DNA of 64,000 nucleotides from Salmonella enterica subsp. houtenae serovar Houten (lineage in GTDB: Bacteria > Pseudomonadota > Gammaproteobacteria > Enterobacterales > Enterobacteriaceae): the NCBI GenBank assembly GCA_900478215.1, contig LS483478.1:2666001-2730000 (forward strand). The letters run 5' to 3'. Each line of letters opens with the position of its first letter. The stretch's first letter is position 1. The position numbers and the translations under genes were made by a program. Under the pieces are notes generated by a model, which was not told where the DNA came from, made no database searches, and saw nothing but the letters and a program-made list of their open reading frames with translations. This document shows positions 54,752 to 63,803 of this stretch, one piece after another.

Positions 54752-55312
54752 ATGAAAAAGTTTTTTTTTGCCGCTGCGCTGGTAGTGAGCGGCCTGTTAG
54801 TGGGTTGTAATCAATTTACGCAATACACCATTAGCGAACAAGAAATCAATCAAGCGCTTGAAAAACGGAATAATTTCTCAAAAGATATTGGTCTGCCCGG
54901 CATTGCCGACGCGCATATCGTACTGACTAATCTTGCCAGCCAGATTGGTCGGGAAGAGCCTAATAAAGTCACCCTTACTGGCGATGCCAGGCTGGATATG
55001 AATTCCCTCTTCGGCAGTCAAAAAGCGACGATGAAGCTCAAACTAAAAGCCCTGCCGGTCTTTAATAAAGAAAAAGGCGCCATCTATCTTCAGGAGATGG
55101 AAGTGGTAGACGCCACCGTGACGCCGGAGAAAATGCAATCGGTGCTACAAACGCTCCTGCCCTATTTAAATCAGTCTTTACGTAACTACTTTAACCAGCA
55201 GCCCGCTTACGTGTTGCGTGAAGACAGCAGTAAAGGCGAAGCATTAGCGAAGAAATTCGCGAAAGGCATTGAAGTTAAACCTGGTGAAATCGTTATTCCT
55301 TTCACCAATTGA
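54752..55312 (+). CDS. yceB: YceB, DUF1439 lipoprotein
   Basis: 186-residue lipoprotein of unknown function. The signal ends LLVG/C19, and the DUF1439 domain covers about 25-180 (TISEQEINQALEKR). The fold is related to lipid-binding proteins of the TULIP/BPI type, but I infer this only from family memory. The ATG at 54752 follows GAGGAACGCC; the ORF from 54704 is not supported. Confidence 0.9.
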   Translation: MKKFFFAAALVVSGLLVGCNQFTQYTISEQEINQALEKRNNFSKDIGLPGIADAHIVLTNLASQIGREEPNKVTLTGDARLDMNSLFGSQKATMKLKLKALPVFNKEKGAIYLQEMEVVDATVTPEKMQSVLQTLLPYLNQSLRNYFNQQPAYVLREDSSKGEALAKKFAKGIEVKPGEIVIPFTN

Positions 55313-55319
55313 TATCGGA

Positions 55320-55341
55320 GGGCGCGCTCGCGCCCTTTTTT
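55320..55341 (+). terminator. Terminator of yceB
   Basis: GGGCGCG and CGCGCCC (2-base loop) followed by six Ts, 7 bases after the yceB stop. Confidence 0.92.
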
Positions 55342-55349
55342 ACGTGCAA

Positions 55350-55365
55350 ACGAAAACGTTTCCGC
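55350..55365 (+). promoter_or_regulatory. PurR box of pyrC
   Basis: ACGAAAACGTTTCCGC reads on the minus strand as GCGGAAACGTTTTCGT, close to the PurR consensus (14 of 16). E. coli pyrC is repressed by PurR. Confidence 0.8.
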
Positions 55366-55378
55366 TTATCCTTTGTTT

Positions 55379-55405
55379 CCGGCAAAAAGACTATTCCTCA
55401 GCCGG
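55379..55405 (+). promoter_or_regulatory. pyrC start-site switch hairpin
   Basis: CCGGC (55379-55383) can pair with GCCGG (55401-55405), which overlaps the Shine-Dalgarno (GGAG at 55404-55407). In E. coli and Salmonella, transcripts starting at the C residues form this hairpin at high CTP and block translation, while those starting at the next G do not. The sequence has all the elements needed. Confidence 0.8.
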
Positions 55406-55414
55406 AGCTTATTA

Positions 55415-56461
55415 ATGACTGCACCATCCCAGGTTTTAAAGATCCACCGTCCGGACGACTGGCACGTTCACCTTCGCGATGGCGACATGTTAAAAACGGT
55501 CGTACCCTATACCAGCGAAATTTATGGTCGCGCTATCGTGATGCCGAACCTGGCGTCCCCCATCACAACCGTTGATGCAGCGATCGCCTACCGCCAGCGT
55601 ATTCTCGATGCGGTGCCCGCCGGACATGATTTCACGCCGTTAATGACCTGCTATTTAACGGATTCGCTCGATGCCGATGAACTGGAGCGTGGTTTCCATG
55701 AAGGCGTGTTTACTGCCGCTAAGCTTTACCCGGCCAATGCCACCACTAACTCCAGTCATGGCGTAACGTCAATCGACGCTATCATGCCGGTACTGGAGCG
55801 GATGGAAAAACTCGGAATGCCATTGCTGGTCCACGGTGAGGTGACCCATACGGATGTTGATATCTTCGATCGTGAAGCGCGTTTTATCGACTCCGTAATG
55901 GAACCGCTACGCCAGCGTCTGACCGCGCTTAAAGTGGTCTTTGAACATATCACGACCAAAGATGCCGCGCAGTATGTACGTGACGGCAACGACTACCTGG
56001 CGGCTACCATTACGCCTCAACATTTAATGTTTAACCGTAATGATATGCTGGTCGGCGGCATTCGTCCTCACCTGTACTGTCTGCCGATTCTGAAACGCAA
56101 TATTCACCAGCAGGCGTTACGCGAACTGGTCGCCAGTGGTTTTACGCGCGCCTTCCTGGGGACGGATTCAGCGCCGCATTCGCGTCATCGTAAAGAGACC
56201 CGTTGCGGATGCGCCGGTTGTTTCAACGCCCCCTCCGCCCTTAGCAGTTATGCCGCCGTGTTTGAGGACATGAACGCGCTGGCGCACTTTGAGGCGTTCT
56301 GTTCACTAAATGGCCCGCAATTCTATGGCCTGCCGGTGAATAAGGGGTGGGTGGAACTGGTTCGCGATGAACAACAGATACCGGAAAATATCGCGCTGGC
56401 TGATGATTCACTGGTGCCTTTTTTAGCGGGTGAAACAGTACGCTGGTCAGTAAAAAAATAA
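55415..56461 (+). CDS. pyrC: Dihydroorotase PyrC
   Basis: Zinc enzyme of pyrimidine synthesis. The 348 residues contain HVHLRDG (His17 and His19), the carboxylated Lys in AKLYPANATTNS, LVHGEVT and the Asp of GTDSAPH. The start at 55415 is set by the GGAG site regulated by the leader hairpin; an ATG at 55373 lies upstream of the transcript start. Confidence 0.97.
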   Translation: MTAPSQVLKIHRPDDWHVHLRDGDMLKTVVPYTSEIYGRAIVMPNLASPITTVDAAIAYRQRILDAVPAGHDFTPLMTCYLTDSLDADELERGFHEGVFTAAKLYPANATTNSSHGVTSIDAIMPVLERMEKLGMPLLVHGEVTHTDVDIFDREARFIDSVMEPLRQRLTALKVVFEHITTKDAAQYVRDGNDYLAATITPQHLMFNRNDMLVGGIRPHLYCLPILKRNIHQQALRELVASGFTRAFLGTDSAPHSRHRKETRCGCAGCFNAPSALSSYAAVFEDMNALAHFEAFCSLNGPQFYGLPVNKGWVELVRDEQQIPENIALADDSLVPFLAGETVRWSVKK

Positions 56462-56497
56462 AAAATGCGCTTGCCTGTTGCTATATAGCGGATTTGA

Positions 56498-56513
56498 CTG
56501 TATATATATCCAG
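56498..56513 (+). promoter_or_regulatory. LexA box of dinI
   Basis: CTG-TATATATATC-CAG fits the SOS box consensus closely and overlaps a TTGACT -35 region (56494-56499), 22 bp before dinI. Confidence 0.9.
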
Positions 56514-56534
56514 TGTATTCAACAGGGGGTCATT

Positions 56535-56780
56535 ATGCGTATTGAAGTCACTATAGCCAAAACGTCACCTCTGCCTGCTGGTGCGATTGATGCGCTGGCG
56601 GGCGAACTCTCCCGCCGTATTAGCCATCATTTTCCTGAGAATTTGGGTAACGTCACCGTGCGTTACGCCACCGCCAACAACTTGTCCGTCATTGGCGCAT
56701 CAAAAGAGGATAAAGAACGCATTAGCGAGATTCTCCAGGAGACCTGGGAGAGCGCTGATGACTGGTTCATCAATGAATAA
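56535..56780 (+). CDS. dinI: DNA damage-inducible protein DinI
   Basis: 81-residue SOS protein that binds and stabilises or modulates RecA filaments. The C-terminal acidic helix (EDKERISEILQETWESADDW) mimics DNA. The start at 56535 (MRIEVTIAK) follows CAGGGGGTC; the longer ORF from 56478 crosses the LexA box and is not used. Confidence 0.96.
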   Translation: MRIEVTIAKTSPLPAGAIDALAGELSRRISHHFPENLGNVTVRYATANNLSVIGASKEDKERISEILQETWESADDWFINE

Positions 56781-56807
56781 AAAATGATATGCAGTGATGT
56801 AAGTTTT

Positions 56808-56830
56808 GCCGGGTCGCCCCGGCTTTTTTA
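56808..56830 (+). terminator. Terminator of dinI
   Basis: GCCGGG and CCCGGC with a 4-base loop (56808-56823), followed by six Ts. Confidence 0.92.
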
Positions 56831-57070
56831 TTTGCGCAACTGATGAATATTTCGCCTGACCCTCAAAATAATTGCACAACATCCTAAAAAAATATGAATG
56901 AACTGTCGCTTTATTGTTCATATAATTCTTAAAAAGAGAAATTTATCCTCCGGTCTCTTTAAAAACGCAGTGAATAGCCTTATTAATTGGTATACTGAAG
57001 TTGCTTCAGAAGAAAAACACGCATTGAACCTCGAGAACCGTTGTCTTATAACACGTACCAGGGGGGCATG

Positions 57071-57325
57071 ATGGAAAAGAATAATGAAGTCATTCAGACC
57101 CATCCGCTTGTAGGATGGGACATCAGCACCGTCGATAGCTATGATGCGCTGATGCTGCGTTTACACTACCAGACCCCAAATCGACCGGAGCCGGAAGGGA
57201 CTGAAGTGGGTCAAACGCTCTGGTTAACGACAGATGTAGCCAGGCAATTTATTTCAATATTAGAAGCCGGCATCGCCAAAATAGAATCAGGTGATTACCA
57301 GGAAAATGAGTATCGTCGCCATTAG
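57071..57325 (+). CDS. bssS: Biofilm regulator BssS (YceP)
   Basis: 84-residue cytosolic protein (DUF5862 type) that affects biofilm formation and signalling in E. coli through an undefined mechanism. It begins MEKNNEVIQTHPLVGWDIST and ends NEYRRH. The ATG at 57071 follows a strong GGGGGG site; the upstream in-frame ATG at 57041 is less likely. Confidence 0.93.
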   Translation: MEKNNEVIQTHPLVGWDISTVDSYDALMLRLHYQTPNRPEPEGTEVGQTLWLTTDVARQFISILEAGIAKIESGDYQENEYRRH

Positions 57326-57436
57326 CGTGACGCGCTCCCCTCTCTCAGGCACCGTAAGGTGCCTCACTTATTTCTGGCTTGTATATCTCAGCGCAGTTAT
57401 TTACCCTGAAATCATCGCGATAGCAGAGAGAAGCTG

Positions 57437-58555
57437 ATGAAATACGACCTTATTATTATCGGCAGCGGTTCGGTTGGCGCCGCCGCTGGTTATTACGCCA
57501 CCCGCGCCGGGCTAAAGGTCCTGATGACCGATGCGCATATGCCGCCTCATCAACAGGGCAGCCATCACGGCGATACCCGTCTTATCCGCCACGCTTATGG
57601 TGAAGGCGAAAAATATGTCCCACTGGTGCTTCGCGCCCAGACGCTTTGGAATGAACTCTCCGCACACAATGAAGAGCCTATTTTTGTCCGCTCCGGCGTC
57701 GTTAACCTTGGCCCGGCCGATTCCGCTTTCTTAGCCAACGTCGCGCGAAGCGCGCAACAGTGGCAATTGAACGTCGAGCGCCTGGACGCGACGGCCCTAA
57801 TGACGCGTTGGCCGGAAATTCGCGTGCCCGATAATTATATCGGGCTGTTTGAAGCTGACTCCGGTTTCCTGCGCAGCGAATTAGCCATTACCACATGGCT
57901 TCGTCTGGCCCGAGAGGCAGGCTGCGCACAGCTATTCAACTGCCCGGTAAGCCATATTCACCATGATGATAACGGTGTGAGGATAGAGACGAGTGAAGGC
58001 TGTTACCACGCCAGCAAAGCGCTGATTAGCGCGGGCACCTGGGTAAAAGCGCTGGTACCGGAGCTGCCCATTCAGCCCGTACGTAAAGTCTTTGCCTGGT
58101 TTCAGGCTGATGGGCGTTACAGCACTAAAAACCGCTTTCCGGCCTTTACCGGCGAAATGCCCAACGGCGATCAATATTACGGTTTCCCGGCGGAGAACGA
58201 CGAGTTAAAAATCGGCAAACACAATGGCGGACAGCTAATACAGAGTCAGGAAGAGCGCAAGCCCTTTGCCGCCGTTGCCAGCGATGGCGCGGAAGCATTT
58301 TCTTTCCTGCGTAACGTACTGCCGGGTATCGGCGGTTGTTTACATGGGGCGGCATGTACCTATGATAATTCGCCGGACGAGGACTTTATTATCGATACGC
58401 TGCCTGGTCATGAGAATACGCTTGTCATCACTGGACTCAGCGGACATGGTTTTAAATTCGCCCCGGTGTTAGGAGAAATCGCCGCGGATTTTGCGTTGGA
58501 AAAAACGCCCTCCTTTGATCTGACGCCGTTCCGGCTTTGCCGTTTTAGCCAATAA
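57437..58555 (+). CDS. solA: N-methyl-L-tryptophan oxidase SolA
   Basis: Flavoenzyme of the sarcosine oxidase family that demethylates N-methyl-amino acids. The 372 residues have the Rossmann motif GSGSVGAAAG, the HGDTRLIRHAYGEG motif and a covalent FAD cysteine in GAACTYDNSPDEDF. A hairpin follows the stop. Confidence 0.95.
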   Translation: MKYDLIIIGSGSVGAAAGYYATRAGLKVLMTDAHMPPHQQGSHHGDTRLIRHAYGEGEKYVPLVLRAQTLWNELSAHNEEPIFVRSGVVNLGPADSAFLANVARSAQQWQLNVERLDATALMTRWPEIRVPDNYIGLFEADSGFLRSELAITTWLRLAREAGCAQLFNCPVSHIHHDDNGVRIETSEGCYHASKALISAGTWVKALVPELPIQPVRKVFAWFQADGRYSTKNRFPAFTGEMPNGDQYYGFPAENDELKIGKHNGGQLIQSQEERKPFAAVASDGAEAFSFLRNVLPGIGGCLHGAACTYDNSPDEDFIIDTLPGHENTLVITGLSGHGFKFAPVLGEIAADFALEKTPSFDLTPFRLCRFSQ

Positions 58556-58561
58556 TTTGTC

Positions 58562-58585
58562 GGCCCCGTAAAGGGGCCGTTTATT
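58562..58585 (+). terminator. Hairpin after solA
   Basis: GGCCCC and GGGGCC with a 5-base loop, followed by GTTTATT. A modest terminator just before yceO. Confidence 0.6.
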
Positions 58586-58595
58586 AAGGCAAGCT

Positions 58596-58709
58596 ATGCG
58601 TCGTCTCTTTCATTTTCTGATGAATAATATTCGCGAGCATTTCATGCTTTACGTTATTCTTTGGTCGCTACTGGCGGTTATGGATATCGTTTATCTCTTT
58701 TTCTTCTGA
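58596..58709 (+). CDS. yceO: YceO, small membrane protein (37 aa)
   Basis: Reads MRRLFHFLMNNIREHFMLYV, then a hydrophobic segment ILWSLLAVMDIVYLFFF. It has the form of a single-helix membrane protein. E. coli YceO is similar but nine residues longer at the N-terminus; here a stop codon in frame at 58569-58571 precludes most of that. AAGG lies before the ATG. The function is unknown. Confidence 0.75.
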   Translation: MRRLFHFLMNNIREHFMLYVILWSLLAVMDIVYLFFF

Positions 58710-58970
58710 TTCCTTTTCATTGACGTTAACTGACATTTCCTGAAAGTTCCTCACTTTTATTTCATGACGTTGAAGCACGATAATGATGTCAACTCCTCCC
58801 GTAGCGCGGTTAGCAGGATGAAATATCTCGAAACTTCTGAAGCTGAACCGCAAACAACATCAAAATTATTGAAATAAAAATAAATATCATTCAAATTCTT
58901 ATTTATTAGTTGCATTCAGCGCTTTTCCACGCCATTTTCATTTTCTCGTGAAATATTCATTGGTGTGTTT

Positions 58971-59543
58971 ATGCAATTTAAAAATACTCCACAACGTTAT
59001 GGCGTGGTTTCCGCCGCGCTCCACTGGCTAACCGTCCTGGTGGTCTATGGCATGTTTGCGTTGGGTTTATGGATGGTCACGCTCAGTTATTACGACGGCT
59101 GGTATCACCAGGCGCCGGAATTACATAAAAGCATCGGTATGTTACTGATGATAGCGCTGATCGTACGTATTATCTGGCGACTTTATTCCCCACCGCCCGT
59201 TGCGTTGGCCAGCTATTCCCGCTTAACGCGCGCTGGCGCCGCCGCGGGTCACCTCTTCCTGTATCTTCTGCTCTTTGCAATTGTGATTAGCGGCTACCTG
59301 ATCTCTACCGCCGATGGTAAACCGATTAGCGTTTTTGGCTGGTTTGAGGTTCCTGCAACGCTTGCTGATGCAGGCGCGCAGGCTGATGTCGCCGGAACGC
59401 TGCATCTATGGTTTGCGTGGTCGCTGGTCATTATTTCGCTCTTGCATGGGGTAATGGCGCTAAAACACCATTTCATTGATAAAGACGGCACACTGAAACG
59501 TATGACAGGAATGTCGTCATCTGACTATGGAGTTCAAAAATGA
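58971..59543 (+). CDS. yceJ: YceJ, cytochrome b561-type membrane protein
   Basis: 190-residue inner-membrane protein of the cytochrome b561 (CybB) family with four predicted helices. Conserved heme-binding histidines are in ALHWLT, ELHKSIG, GTLHLWF and LLHGVMALKHHF. The start at ATG 58971 is preferred to a GTG six bases earlier. The stop overlaps yceI (ATGA), so both are translated together and probably pair a membrane electron carrier with a periplasmic lipid-binding protein. Confidence 0.92.
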   Translation: MQFKNTPQRYGVVSAALHWLTVLVVYGMFALGLWMVTLSYYDGWYHQAPELHKSIGMLLMIALIVRIIWRLYSPPPVALASYSRLTRAGAAAGHLFLYLLLFAIVISGYLISTADGKPISVFGWFEVPATLADAGAQADVAGTLHLWFAWSLVIISLLHGVMALKHHFIDKDGTLKRMTGMSSSDYGVQK

Positions 59544-60115
59544 AAAAAAACCTGCTGGGATTCACCCTCGCATCTTTGTTATTCACGACCGGTTCCGCCG
59601 TGGCGGCGGAGTATAAAATTGATAAAGAAGGCCAACATGCGTTCGTAAATTTCCGTATCCAGCATCTGGGCTACAGCTGGCTATACGGCACCTTTAAAGA
59701 TTTCGACGGCACGTTCACTTTTGATGAAAAAAATCCGTCGGCAGACAAAGTGAACGTGACCATTAACACCAATAGCGTCGACACTAACCATGCCGAACGT
59801 GACAAACACCTGCGCAGCGCAGAATTTCTGAATGTGGCGAAATTCCCGCAGGCCACCTTCACTTCCACCAGTGTGAAGAAAGAGGGCGATGAGCTGGATA
59901 TTACCGGTAATCTGACGCTCAATGGCGTGACTAAACCGGTGACGCTGGAAGCGAAGCTGATGGGCCAGGGCGACGATCCGTGGGGCGGTAAGCGCGCGGG
60001 CTTTGAGGCTGAAGGAAAAATTAAGCTGAAGGACTTCAATATGACTACCGATCTCGGCCCGGCGTCACAAGAGGTGGAGCTTATCATCTCAGTAGAAGGC
60101 GTTCAGCAGAAGTAA
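59540..60115 (+). CDS. yceI: YceI, periplasmic lipocalin-like isoprenoid-binding protein
   Basis: 191-residue secreted protein of the YceI family. The signal peptide ends near AVA22/AEYK, followed by an eight-stranded barrel with YKIDKEGQHAFVNFRIQHLGYSW. Relatives bind polyisoprenoids such as ubiquinone-8, which suits its partner YceJ. E. coli yceI responds to high pH. Confidence 0.95.
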   Translation: MKKNLLGFTLASLLFTTGSAVAAEYKIDKEGQHAFVNFRIQHLGYSWLYGTFKDFDGTFTFDEKNPSADKVNVTINTNSVDTNHAERDKHLRSAEFLNVAKFPQATFTSTSVKKEGDELDITGNLTLNGVTKPVTLEAKLMGQGDDPWGGKRAGFEAEGKIKLKDFNMTTDLGPASQEVELIISVEGVQQK

Positions 60116-60129
60116 CACCTGGCGAAATG

Positions 60130-60159
60130 CCGGATAGCGGCCTTTACGCCGCTATCCGG
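60130..60159. repeat. REP-type palindrome between yceI and trhO
   Basis: CCGGATAGCGGC (60130-60141) and GCCGCTATCCGG (60148-60159) form a perfect 12-bp stem with a 6-base loop between convergent genes. It is likely to act as a terminator or 3' mRNA stabiliser. Confidence 0.85.
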
Positions 60160-60166
60160 TAAAATA

Positions 60167-61219
60167 TTACTCTGCCGGATCGGGAATGCTCAGTTTGCTA
60201 TTAAGCCGCCCACGCGATTTATTAAAAATTTCGTTGCCGCTCTCGCGACCCGCGCGACGTCGGCGCTGTTCCTCCTCCGGCAAGGTCAACTCTTCACAGC
60301 ATTGTTCGCTACAGCAGCCGTTAAATTTACTGGCGCACTGCGGACACTGGATAAACAACAGATGGCAACCGTCGTTTTTGCAGTTGGTATGGCTATCGCA
60401 GGGCGCGCCGCACTGATGGCAATGCGCGATAACCTCATCCGAGATTCGTTCGCCCATTCGCTCATCAAATACAAAGTTTTTGCCGATAAAGCGAACGGGG
60501 AGCCCCTGCTCGCGCGCACGACGCGCGTACTCAATGATGCCGCCCTCAATATGCCAGACTTTATTAAAACCGTTGTGTTTCATCCAGGCACTGGCTTTCT
60601 CACAACGAATACCGCCGGTACAGTACATCACTATCTTTTTATCTGCATGTTCCCGCAGCATTTCAACCGCTTTTGGCAACTGTTCGCGAAACGTATCCGC
60701 CGGGATTTCCAGAGCATTTTCGAAATGGCCCACTTCATATTCATAGTGGTTGCGCATATCAATAAAGACCGCGTCAGGATCGTCCAGCATCGCATTAACA
60801 TCTGCCGCCTTCAGATAATCGCCGACATTACTGGCGTCAAAATTCGGATCGTCAATACCGTCAGCGACGATACGGTCGCGGACTTTCATACGCAATACCC
60901 AAAATGACTTTCCGTCATCCTCCAGCGCGATATTTAAACGCAGCCCGTCCAGCGCGGGATCGAACGTATAAAGCTGTTGACGAAACGTCTCGACCTTGCT
61001 TTGCGGCACGCTGATTTGCGCATTGATGCCTTCATGCGCCAGGTAAACGCGACCAAAAACGCCCAATGCCGTAAACACCTGGTATAACGCGTCCCGCGTC
61101 TGTTGCGGCGAGGTGATAGTGAAATATTTATAAAAAGAAATTGTCGTACGCGGCTCGTTTTCCGCCAGCATTTTGGCTTTCAGCTCGTCATTGGAAATGC
61201 GGTTGTGTAACACTGGCAT
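60167..61219 (-). CDS. trhO: tRNA uridine(34) hydroxylase TrhO (YceA), rhodanese-domain protein
   Basis: O2-dependent enzyme that makes 5-hydroxyuridine at tRNA wobble position 34. The 350 residues comprise an N-terminal acylphosphatase-like domain, a rhodanese domain (about 140-235) with the active loop CTGGIR (Cys200), and a cysteine-rich C-terminal tail (CHQCGAPCDSHTNC, CCSEQCCEE). The start at 61219 (MPVLHNRISN) gives the E. coli length. Confidence 0.93.
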   Translation of the reverse strand: MPVLHNRISNDELKAKMLAENEPRTTISFYKYFTITSPQQTRDALYQVFTALGVFGRVYLAHEGINAQISVPQSKVETFRQQLYTFDPALDGLRLNIALEDDGKSFWVLRMKVRDRIVADGIDDPNFDASNVGDYLKAADVNAMLDDPDAVFIDMRNHYEYEVGHFENALEIPADTFREQLPKAVEMLREHADKKIVMYCTGGIRCEKASAWMKHNGFNKVWHIEGGIIEYARRAREQGLPVRFIGKNFVFDERMGERISDEVIAHCHQCGAPCDSHTNCKNDGCHLLFIQCPQCASKFNGCCSEQCCEELTLPEEEQRRRRAGRESGNEIFNKSRGRLNSKLSIPDPAE

Positions 61220-61438
61220 GGTGTACGTATCCTGCAATCAGCAAAAAATAAAGTGGGCAGGCATGATAAAGCAAGCCTCGCCAATTTACATCCACACATT
61301 TTGCGCTACATTTCTTGCTTCACACTAAACAATTAACAACAATTGTCGATTTAATCGCCACTCTCCTGCTACATATTTTTGCTCAACGCAAAAAGATGCG
61401 AGAATACGGGGAATTGTTCGTTGAAAGACAGGATAGAA

Positions 61439-62359
61439 ATGACGAAGTTGCCTAAGTTCTCCGTGGCCTTACTGCACCCACGTTATTGGTTAACCTGGTT
61501 GGGTATAGGCGCGCTTTGGTTGGTCGTGCAACTCCCCTACCCGGTCATCTATAAATTGGGTTGCGCATTGGGCCACCTGGCGCGACGCGTAATGAAACGC
61601 CGCGCGAAAATCGCCTATCGCAACCTTGAATTATGCTTTCCGGAAATGAGCGCGCAGGAACGCCACACCATGGTGGTCAAAAACTTTGAATCCGTCGGCA
61701 TGGGCGTGATGGAAACCGGCATGGCCTGGTTCTGGTCCGATAGGCGCGTGACCCGCTGGATGGAAGCGAGTGGTCTGGAGCATATCCGTGAAGTTAAGGC
61801 GCAGGGGCTGGGGTTCATTCTGGTAGGAATACATTTCCTTACCCTTGAGTTTGGCGCCCGCATGTTTGGTATGCATAACCCGGGTATCGGGGTTTATCGC
61901 CCGAATGATAATCCGTTGCTCGACTGGTTACAGACCTGGGGGCGCTTACGCTCCAATAAATCGATGTTGGATCGCAAAGATCTGAAAGGCATGGTTAAGG
62001 CATTGAAAAGCGGCGAATTGATCTGGTATGCGCCGGACCACGATTATGGCCCGCGCGCCAGCGTTTTTGTACCGCTATTCGCCGTCGACCAGGCCGCCAC
62101 GACCTCCGGTACCTGGATGCTCGCGCGCATGTCTAAAGCCTGTATTATCCCCTTCGTGCCTCGTCGTAAACCCGATGGAAAAGGCTACGAACTGATCATT
62201 CTTCCTGCGGAATATTCGCCTCCGCTGGAGAGCGCCGAAGCGACTGCCGCGTGGATGAATAAGATTGTTGAGCAGTGCATTATGATGGCGCCAGAGCAGT
62301 ATATGTGGCTGCATCGCCGCTTTAAAACTCGCCCTGAAGGCGTACCGTCGCGCTATTGA
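61439..62359 (+). CDS. lpxL: Lauroyl acyltransferase LpxL (HtrB)
   Basis: Inner-membrane enzyme that adds the secondary lauroyl chain to Kdo2-lipid IVA in lipid A synthesis. The 306 residues have one N-terminal membrane helix (about 17-37) and the HxxxxE acyltransferase motif (HFLTLE). The start at 61439 (MTKLPKFS) matches E. coli; the longer ORF from 61379 is not supported. A strong terminator follows. Confidence 0.96.
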   Translation: MTKLPKFSVALLHPRYWLTWLGIGALWLVVQLPYPVIYKLGCALGHLARRVMKRRAKIAYRNLELCFPEMSAQERHTMVVKNFESVGMGVMETGMAWFWSDRRVTRWMEASGLEHIREVKAQGLGFILVGIHFLTLEFGARMFGMHNPGIGVYRPNDNPLLDWLQTWGRLRSNKSMLDRKDLKGMVKALKSGELIWYAPDHDYGPRASVFVPLFAVDQAATTSGTWMLARMSKACIIPFVPRRKPDGKGYELIILPAEYSPPLESAEATAAWMNKIVEQCIMMAPEQYMWLHRRFKTRPEGVPSRY

Positions 62360-62363
62360 CAGG

Positions 62364-62389
62364 ATTGCAGCCGTCAGGCTGCAATTTTT
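62364..62389 (+). terminator. Terminator of lpxL
   Basis: ATTGCAGCC (62364-62372) and GGCTGCAAT (62377-62385), followed by Ts. Confidence 0.92.
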
Positions 62390-62507
62390 CCCCTCTTTTA
62401 GCTTTAAAAGCTCCCCACATTGCGAGGCTGGTAAGGTCGGCGCATAATTAGTACGCTTATAATTAAATTGATGATAGCGCGAACCGCGCATCATACTGTG
62501 GAACGCT

Positions 62508-63722
62508 ATGTCACCCTCTGATGTCCCCATAAACTGGAAACGCAATCTCACCGTTACCTGGCTGGGCTGTTTTTTAACCGGCGCGGCATTCAGTCTGGTC
62601 ATGCCTTTTCTCCCTCTCTACGTTGAGCAGCTCGGCGTTACAGGCCATAGCGCGCTCAACATGTGGTCCGGGCTGGTCTTTAGTATTACGTTCCTCTTTT
62701 CAGCTATCGCTTCCCCTTTTTGGGGCGGTCTGGCGGATCGTAAAGGGCGTAAGATCATGCTGTTGCGTTCCGCTCTCGGCATGGCCATTGTGATGCTGTT
62801 AATGGGCATGGCGCAAAATATCTGGCAGTTTCTGATCCTCCGCGCGTTATTAGGTCTTCTGGGCGGATTTATTCCCAACGCCAATGCGCTCATCGCCACT
62901 CAGGTGCCGCGTCACAAAAGCGGCTGGGCGTTAGGGACGCTCTCTACTGGCGGCGTCAGCGGCGCTCTGCTTGGCCCACTTGCGGGCGGACTGCTCGCCG
63001 ACCATTACGGCCTTCGCCCGGTCTTTTTTATTACCGCCAGCGTTTTGTTTATCTGTTTTCTGCTCACCTTCTTTTTTATTCGCGAGAATTTCCTGCCGGT
63101 GAGCAAAAAAGAGATGCTTCACGTTCGGGAAGTGGTCGCCTCGTTAAAAAATCCCCGCCTGGTGTTAAGTCTGTTTGTCACCACGCTGATTATTCAGGTG
63201 GCGACGGGGTCTATTGCGCCCATTCTGACACTCTATGTGCGCGAACTCGCGGGAAATGTCAGTAATATTGCGTTCATTAGCGGGATGATAGCTTCCGTTC
63301 CCGGTGTGGCGGCACTACTTAGCGCCCCCCGACTCGGCAAGCTCGGCGACAGAATTGGCCCGGAAAAGATCCTTATCGTCGCGCTGATTATTTCCGTATT
63401 GCTACTGATTCCAATGTCTTTTGTGCAAACGCCGTGGCAGCTCGCGCTATTGCGGTTTCTGCTTGGCGCGGCGGATGGCGCGCTGCTGCCAGCCGTACAA
63501 ACCCTGTTGGTTTACAACTCGACTAATCAGATAGCCGGGCGCATATTCAGCTACAACCAATCTTTCCGCGATATCGGCAACGTCACCGGCCCTCTCATGG
63601 GTGCCGCAATTTCCGCGAGCTATGGCTTCCGCGCCGTATTCTGCGTCACGGCAGGCGTCGTGCTGTTCAATGCTATCTATTCATGGAACAGCTTACGACG
63701 GCGCAGACTGGCAACGGAATGA
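62508..63722 (+). CDS. mdtG: MFS multidrug transporter MdtG (YceE)
   Basis: 12-helix drug/proton antiporter. The 404 residues show motif A (GGLADRKGRK) and the motif C region GGVSGALLGPLAGG. In E. coli it confers fosfomycin and deoxycholate resistance when overexpressed and is controlled by the mar-sox-rob system. I did not identify a marbox in the 148-bp upstream gap. Confidence 0.94.
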   Translation: MSPSDVPINWKRNLTVTWLGCFLTGAAFSLVMPFLPLYVEQLGVTGHSALNMWSGLVFSITFLFSAIASPFWGGLADRKGRKIMLLRSALGMAIVMLLMGMAQNIWQFLILRALLGLLGGFIPNANALIATQVPRHKSGWALGTLSTGGVSGALLGPLAGGLLADHYGLRPVFFITASVLFICFLLTFFFIRENFLPVSKKEMLHVREVVASLKNPRLVLSLFVTTLIIQVATGSIAPILTLYVRELAGNVSNIAFISGMIASVPGVAALLSAPRLGKLGDRIGPEKILIVALIISVLLLIPMSFVQTPWQLALLRFLLGAADGALLPAVQTLLVYNSTNQIAGRIFSYNQSFRDIGNVTGPLMGAAISASYGFRAVFCVTAGVVLFNAIYSWNSLRRRRLATE

Positions 63723-63803
63723 TTTTTGCGCTTTCATACTTGCAATATCACAGAATCAGCTATTCTTTCCCTAAATACCTCATCAAATCAAAGGGAGACA
63801 CTG

